Shown piece by piece: positions 16,776-19,571 of a DNA stretch of 19,571 nucleotides (position 1 is the stretch's first letter; each line of letters opens with the position of its first letter). The notes beneath the pieces are model-generated. The model had not been told where the DNA came from. It did not search any database and saw only the letters and a list, made by a program, of their open reading frames with translations. A program made the translations under genes and the position numbers. This DNA is from Acidithiobacillus sulfuriphilus (GTDB lineage Bacteria > Pseudomonadota > Gammaproteobacteria > Acidithiobacillales > Acidithiobacillaceae), in the NCBI RefSeq assembly GCF_003721225.1, contig NZ_RIZI01000136.1, forward strand, positions 1 through 19,571, given 5' to 3'.

Positions 16776-17188
16776 TGCGCGTCTATTTCGACTCATCGGC
16801 CTTCGCCAAGCGCTACATCGACGAAACCGGCACCGCGGACGTTCTGGCGTGGTGCGAACGGGCCAGCGAACTGGCGCTGTCGGTCATCGCGGTGCCTGAA
16901 CTGATCTCCGCCTTCTGCCGTCTGCAACGGGAAGGCCGCCTGACGGACGCGCAATACCAGGAGATCAAGCGCGCCCTCATGACCGACATCGCCGATGCGC
17001 TGATCTGCGATACCACGCCCCAGGTCATCCAGCACGCCGTCAACGCTTTGGAAAACCACACGCTGCGCGGCATGGACGCCATCCACCTGGGTGCCGCCCT
17101 CGCCTGCACCGCCGAAGTGTTCATCTCAGCCGACGCCCGCCAATGTCGCGCCGCCGAGGCCTTCGGTCTGCAAGTGGTATCGCTGTGA
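16775..17188 (+). CDS. vapC: VapC-type PIN-domain toxin
   Basis: This 137-residue PIN-domain ribonuclease has all four acidic active-site residues: Asp6 in YFDSSAF, Glu42 in VPELISAF, Asp101 in MDAIHLGAAL and Asp120 in ISADARQ. The length fits VapC, which cleaves specific RNAs such as tRNA when free of antitoxin. It appears intact, unlike the vapC relic near 8200. The gene overlaps the antitoxin by 1 nt. Its TGA also overlaps the probable GTG start of the methyltransferase gene (GTGA at 17185-17188), so toxin and methylase translation are coupled. Confidence 0.92.
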   Translation: MRVYFDSSAFAKRYIDETGTADVLAWCERASELALSVIAVPELISAFCRLQREGRLTDAQYQEIKRALMTDIADALICDTTPQVIQHAVNALENHTLRGMDAIHLGAALACTAEVFISADARQCRAAEAFGLQVVSL

Positions 17189-19571
17189 AACACAAGCCGC
17201 GTCACCACCTCGCCTTCGCTACCCTGCGTCTGGAGGGCGGCCTATTCCTGCCCGACCAGTTGGAAAAAGCGGCCCTTGGCGCGGCCCTGTTCCAGAGCGA
17301 AGCCGACTATCACACCCCCAAGGGCCTCAAACTCAAGGACGACACCAGCCGCGCCTTTCAGATCGCCAGTGCGCAGTGGAAGCACTTTGCCGGCCAGTTC
17401 GAGCGCAGCGATGTCGATGTCGGCGCGCTCACCCGCCACTTTGTGCAGGAGCTCTTGCGCGACGCCTTCGGTTACACCCATATCGCCCCCGTCACGGGCC
17501 TCAGTGTGGGCGATCAGCACTATCCCATCACGTTTCTGGCCGGTGCCTTGCCCGTCGTCGTCGCCCCGCATACCCTGGGGCTGGACGAGGCCGACCCGCG
17601 TTTCGCCGTCACCGGCAACGGCGCACGCAAGAAAACCGCCTTCCAGTTGGCGCAAGAGTTTCTCAACGCCAGCCCCGACTACACCTGGGCCATGGTCAGC
17701 AACGGCCGCCAACTACGCCTGCTGCGCGATGCCGCCACGCTCACCCGCCCCAGTTTTCTGGAAATCGACCTGCAAGACCTGCTCGGCGGCGCACGCTACG
17801 CCGAGTTCGCCAACGTCTGGCGGCTGCTGCACGCCAGTCGTGCTCCGCAACCCGCGCTCCATCCCGAGAGCGGCGAACAGGAAGGCCCCTGTATCTGGGA
17901 ACAGTGGCGCGCAGCCGGGCAGGAGGAGGGCACACGGGTCCGCGATGGTCTGCGCCAGGGGGTTACCGAAGCCCTGCTGATTTTCGGCGAAGGCTTCATC
18001 CAGCATCCCGCCAACGGGGCGCTACGTCAGGCGCTCGATACCGGCACCCTCAGCGCCTACGCCTATTTCCAGCAACTGCTGCGCCTCATCTACCGCCTGA
18101 TTTTACTGTTCAACGTGGAAGAACGCGGCCTGCTGCACCCGGCGGACGATAGCACCACCGCCATCGCCGCCTACGCCGAAGGCTACGCGGTGGGTCGCCT
18201 GCGCGACCTCTGCCTCAAGCGCCGCGCCCGCAACTGCTTCGACGACCACTGGCAAGCCCTGCGCATCGTGTTCAAGGGCCTTGCGCAAGGCGAGCCGCGC
18301 CTCGCCTTGCCCGCCCTCGGCGGCCTGTTTGCCGCAAGCCAGTGCCCGGCGCTGGACACCGCCAGCCTCGACAACGCCCACCTGCTGGCCGCCATGCAGC
18401 AACTGCGCTGGTCCAACCACAGCGGCAGTCTGGCGCCGGTAGACTACCGCAACATGGGTTCCGAAGAACTGGGCAGCGTCTACGAAAGCCTGCTGGAACT
18501 GGTGCCCGACATCGATCTCCCCGCGCGCAAGTTCGGCTTCATCGGCATTGGCGACAGCGAAGGCAGCACCGCCGGCAACGCGCGCAAACTCACCGGCAGC
18601 TACTACACGCCCGACGCGCTGGTGCAGGAACTCATCCGTTCCGCCCTTGACCCCGTCATCGCCCAGCGCCTCGCCGCCCATCCCGCCAATCCTGTCGAAG
18701 CTCTGCTGGCGATGCGTGTCATCGACCCCGCCTGCGGCAGCGGCCACTTTTTGCTGGCCGCCGCGCGCCGCCTGGCCGAACAACTCGCCCAACTGCGGGC
18801 CGCCGATGGTGCGGTGCAGCCGCAGGACTACCGCCACGCCCTGCGCGAAGTCATCGCCCGCTGCATTTTCGGGGTGGACCGCAACCCCATGGCCATCGAA
18901 CTGGCGCGCACCGCGCTGTGGCTGGAAGGCTTCGAAGAAGGCCGCCCCCTGAGCTTTCTCGATCACCACCTGCAGGTGGGCGATGCCTTGCTCGGCCTCA
19001 CCGACCTCAAGGCGCTGGAGCACGGCATCCCCAAAGAAGCATTCAAGCCGCTTTCCGGCGACGACAAAGCCGTCTGCAAAGCCCTTGCGCAGGCCAACGC
19101 CTACGGACTGAAGCAACTGGAGCGTGAACTGCACAGCAATCTAGTACCGTTCGATCTCCACCGAATCGATGGCCTGGAAGGCTTGCGCCAGCTCGAAGCC
19201 CTGCCTCAGGACACACCTACCCAAATCGCCGCCAAGGAGGCCGCCTACCACGCCTTTTTGCATCAGGCACAAGACAGTCGTCTCGCCCAAGCCGCCGACC
19301 TACTGGTGGGAGCCTTTCTGCTGCCCAAGGTGGATGGCACCCAAGACACAGGCATGGATGTAACTGCAGGGCTTACACTTTTCGCGCCTCTCGCGTCGCC
19401 GCCAGCCATTCCTACTAGCCAAACGCTTTGGCTGGGACTGTTTACCGAAACACCGGGCAGCGCTTACCAGGCGCAACGTGCCGCCGCCCACGCCGCCTGC
19501 GTCGAAGCCCGCGTGCTGCACTGGCCGCTGGCTTTTCCGCAGGTGTTCGCGGCGGGCGGTTTTGACTGCGT
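17185..19571 (+). CDS. Eco57I/class I N6-adenine DNA methyltransferase (DrmMI-like), truncated by window end
   Basis: The frame is open from GTG 17185 to the window end (795 complete codons). A further in-frame ATG at 17143 would overlap the toxin gene more. Residues 1-170 include MVSNGRQLRLLRD, a stretch typical of large type IIG and DISARM/BREX-class methylases. The catalytic domain begins with YYTPDALVQELI (473-484), then SAM-binding motif I DPACGSGHF (514-522) and an acidic GVDRNPMAIELA motif (563-574). The window stops at GGFDC, directly before where the catalytic NPPY/W motif should follow, so activity cannot be judged. It would methylate adenine N6 to mark self DNA. The GTGA overlap with vapC places it in the same operon as the two helicases. 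Confidence 0.88.
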   Translation, partial: MKHKPRHHLAFATLRLEGGLFLPDQLEKAALGAALFQSEADYHTPKGLKLKDDTSRAFQIASAQWKHFAGQFERSDVDVGALTRHFVQELLRDAFGYTHIAPVTGLSVGDQHYPITFLAGALPVVVAPHTLGLDEADPRFAVTGNGARKKTAFQLAQEFLNASPDYTWAMVSNGRQLRLLRDAATLTRPSFLEIDLQDLLGGARYAEFANVWRLLHASRAPQPALHPESGEQEGPCIWEQWRAAGQEEGTRVRDGLRQGVTEALLIFGEGFIQHPANGALRQALDTGTLSAYAYFQQLLRLIYRLILLFNVEERGLLHPADDSTTAIAAYAEGYAVGRLRDLCLKRRARNCFDDHWQALRIVFKGLAQGEPRLALPALGGLFAASQCPALDTASLDNAHLLAAMQQLRWSNHSGSLAPVDYRNMGSEELGSVYESLLELVPDIDLPARKFGFIGIGDSEGSTAGNARKLTGSYYTPDALVQELIRSALDPVIAQRLAAHPANPVEALLAMRVIDPACGSGHFLLAAARRLAEQLAQLRAADGAVQPQDYRHALREVIARCIFGVDRNPMAIELARTALWLEGFEEGRPLSFLDHHLQVGDALLGLTDLKALEHGIPKEAFKPLSGDDKAVCKALAQANAYGLKQLERELHSNLVPFDLHRIDGLEGLRQLEALPQDTPTQIAAKEAAYHAFLHQAQDSRLAQAADLLVGAFLLPKVDGTQDTGMDVTAGLTLFAPLASPPAIPTSQTLWLGLFTETPGSAYQAQRAAAHAACVEARVLHWPLAFPQVFAAGGFDC

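Overview
The window looks like a mobile accessory (defence) island of a moderately GC-rich bacterium, most likely a proteobacterium. This is inferred from GC-rich codon use, an IS21-type remnant, a decayed leuA 3' fragment, and proteobacterial-style RES/Xre, VapC and DISARM-like genes. I cannot name the genus from sequence alone; an Acidithiobacillus-like or other gammaproteobacterial-type host is only a guess. No rRNA, tRNA, CRISPR array or housekeeping operon was seen.

Layout. (1) Positions 1-2910, plus strand: the possible tail of an upstream gene, a small HTH/excisionase-like protein, a phage-type N6-adenine methyltransferase with an HTH-like N-terminal extension, a 736-nt non-coding stretch packed with short hairpins, and a tyrosine-recombinase (integrase-like) gene with a near-perfect ribosome binding site. 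(2) Positions 2911-3550: wreckage. A frameshifted fragment of the leuA 3' end directly follows the integrase, then an istB C-terminal fragment with IS21-type terminal repeats. (3) Positions 3551-7424, minus strand: a tight operon with its own promoter, reading DUF2384/Xre antitoxin, RES toxin, small unknown protein, then a TOTE-type primase/SF2 helicase. (4) Positions 7425-8445: no gene I can support, apart from an N-terminally truncated, frameshifted vapC relic. (5) Positions 8446-19571, plus strand: a large operon of a 1764-aa DEAD/DEAH helicase with a DUF1998-type cysteine-rich C-terminus, a 925-aa SNF2-family helicase, a Phd/VapC-type toxin-antitoxin pair with its own operator-like repeat, and an Eco57I/class I N6-adenine methyltransferase that runs off the window.

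How the genes may work together. The last operon has the parts list of a DISARM-related restriction-like system (DrmA/DrmB-like helicase plus DUF1998, DrmD-like SNF2 ATPase, DrmMI-like methylase). The helicase and DUF1998 parts are on one chain (as in MrfA/DruE-type proteins), the gene order differs from classical class 1 DISARM, and a toxin-antitoxin pair sits inside the operon with 1- and 4-nt overlaps. The minus-strand operon likewise links a toxin-antitoxin pair (Xre-RES) to a large nucleic-acid-remodelling ATPase. So two independent operons here couple a TA module to a helicase-based putative conflict system, and a third TA relic lies between them. This recurring TA-plus-helicase arrangement, together with the hairpin-rich non-coding region beside the integrase, is the most interesting content. 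Functions are inferred from motifs; no database search was possible.
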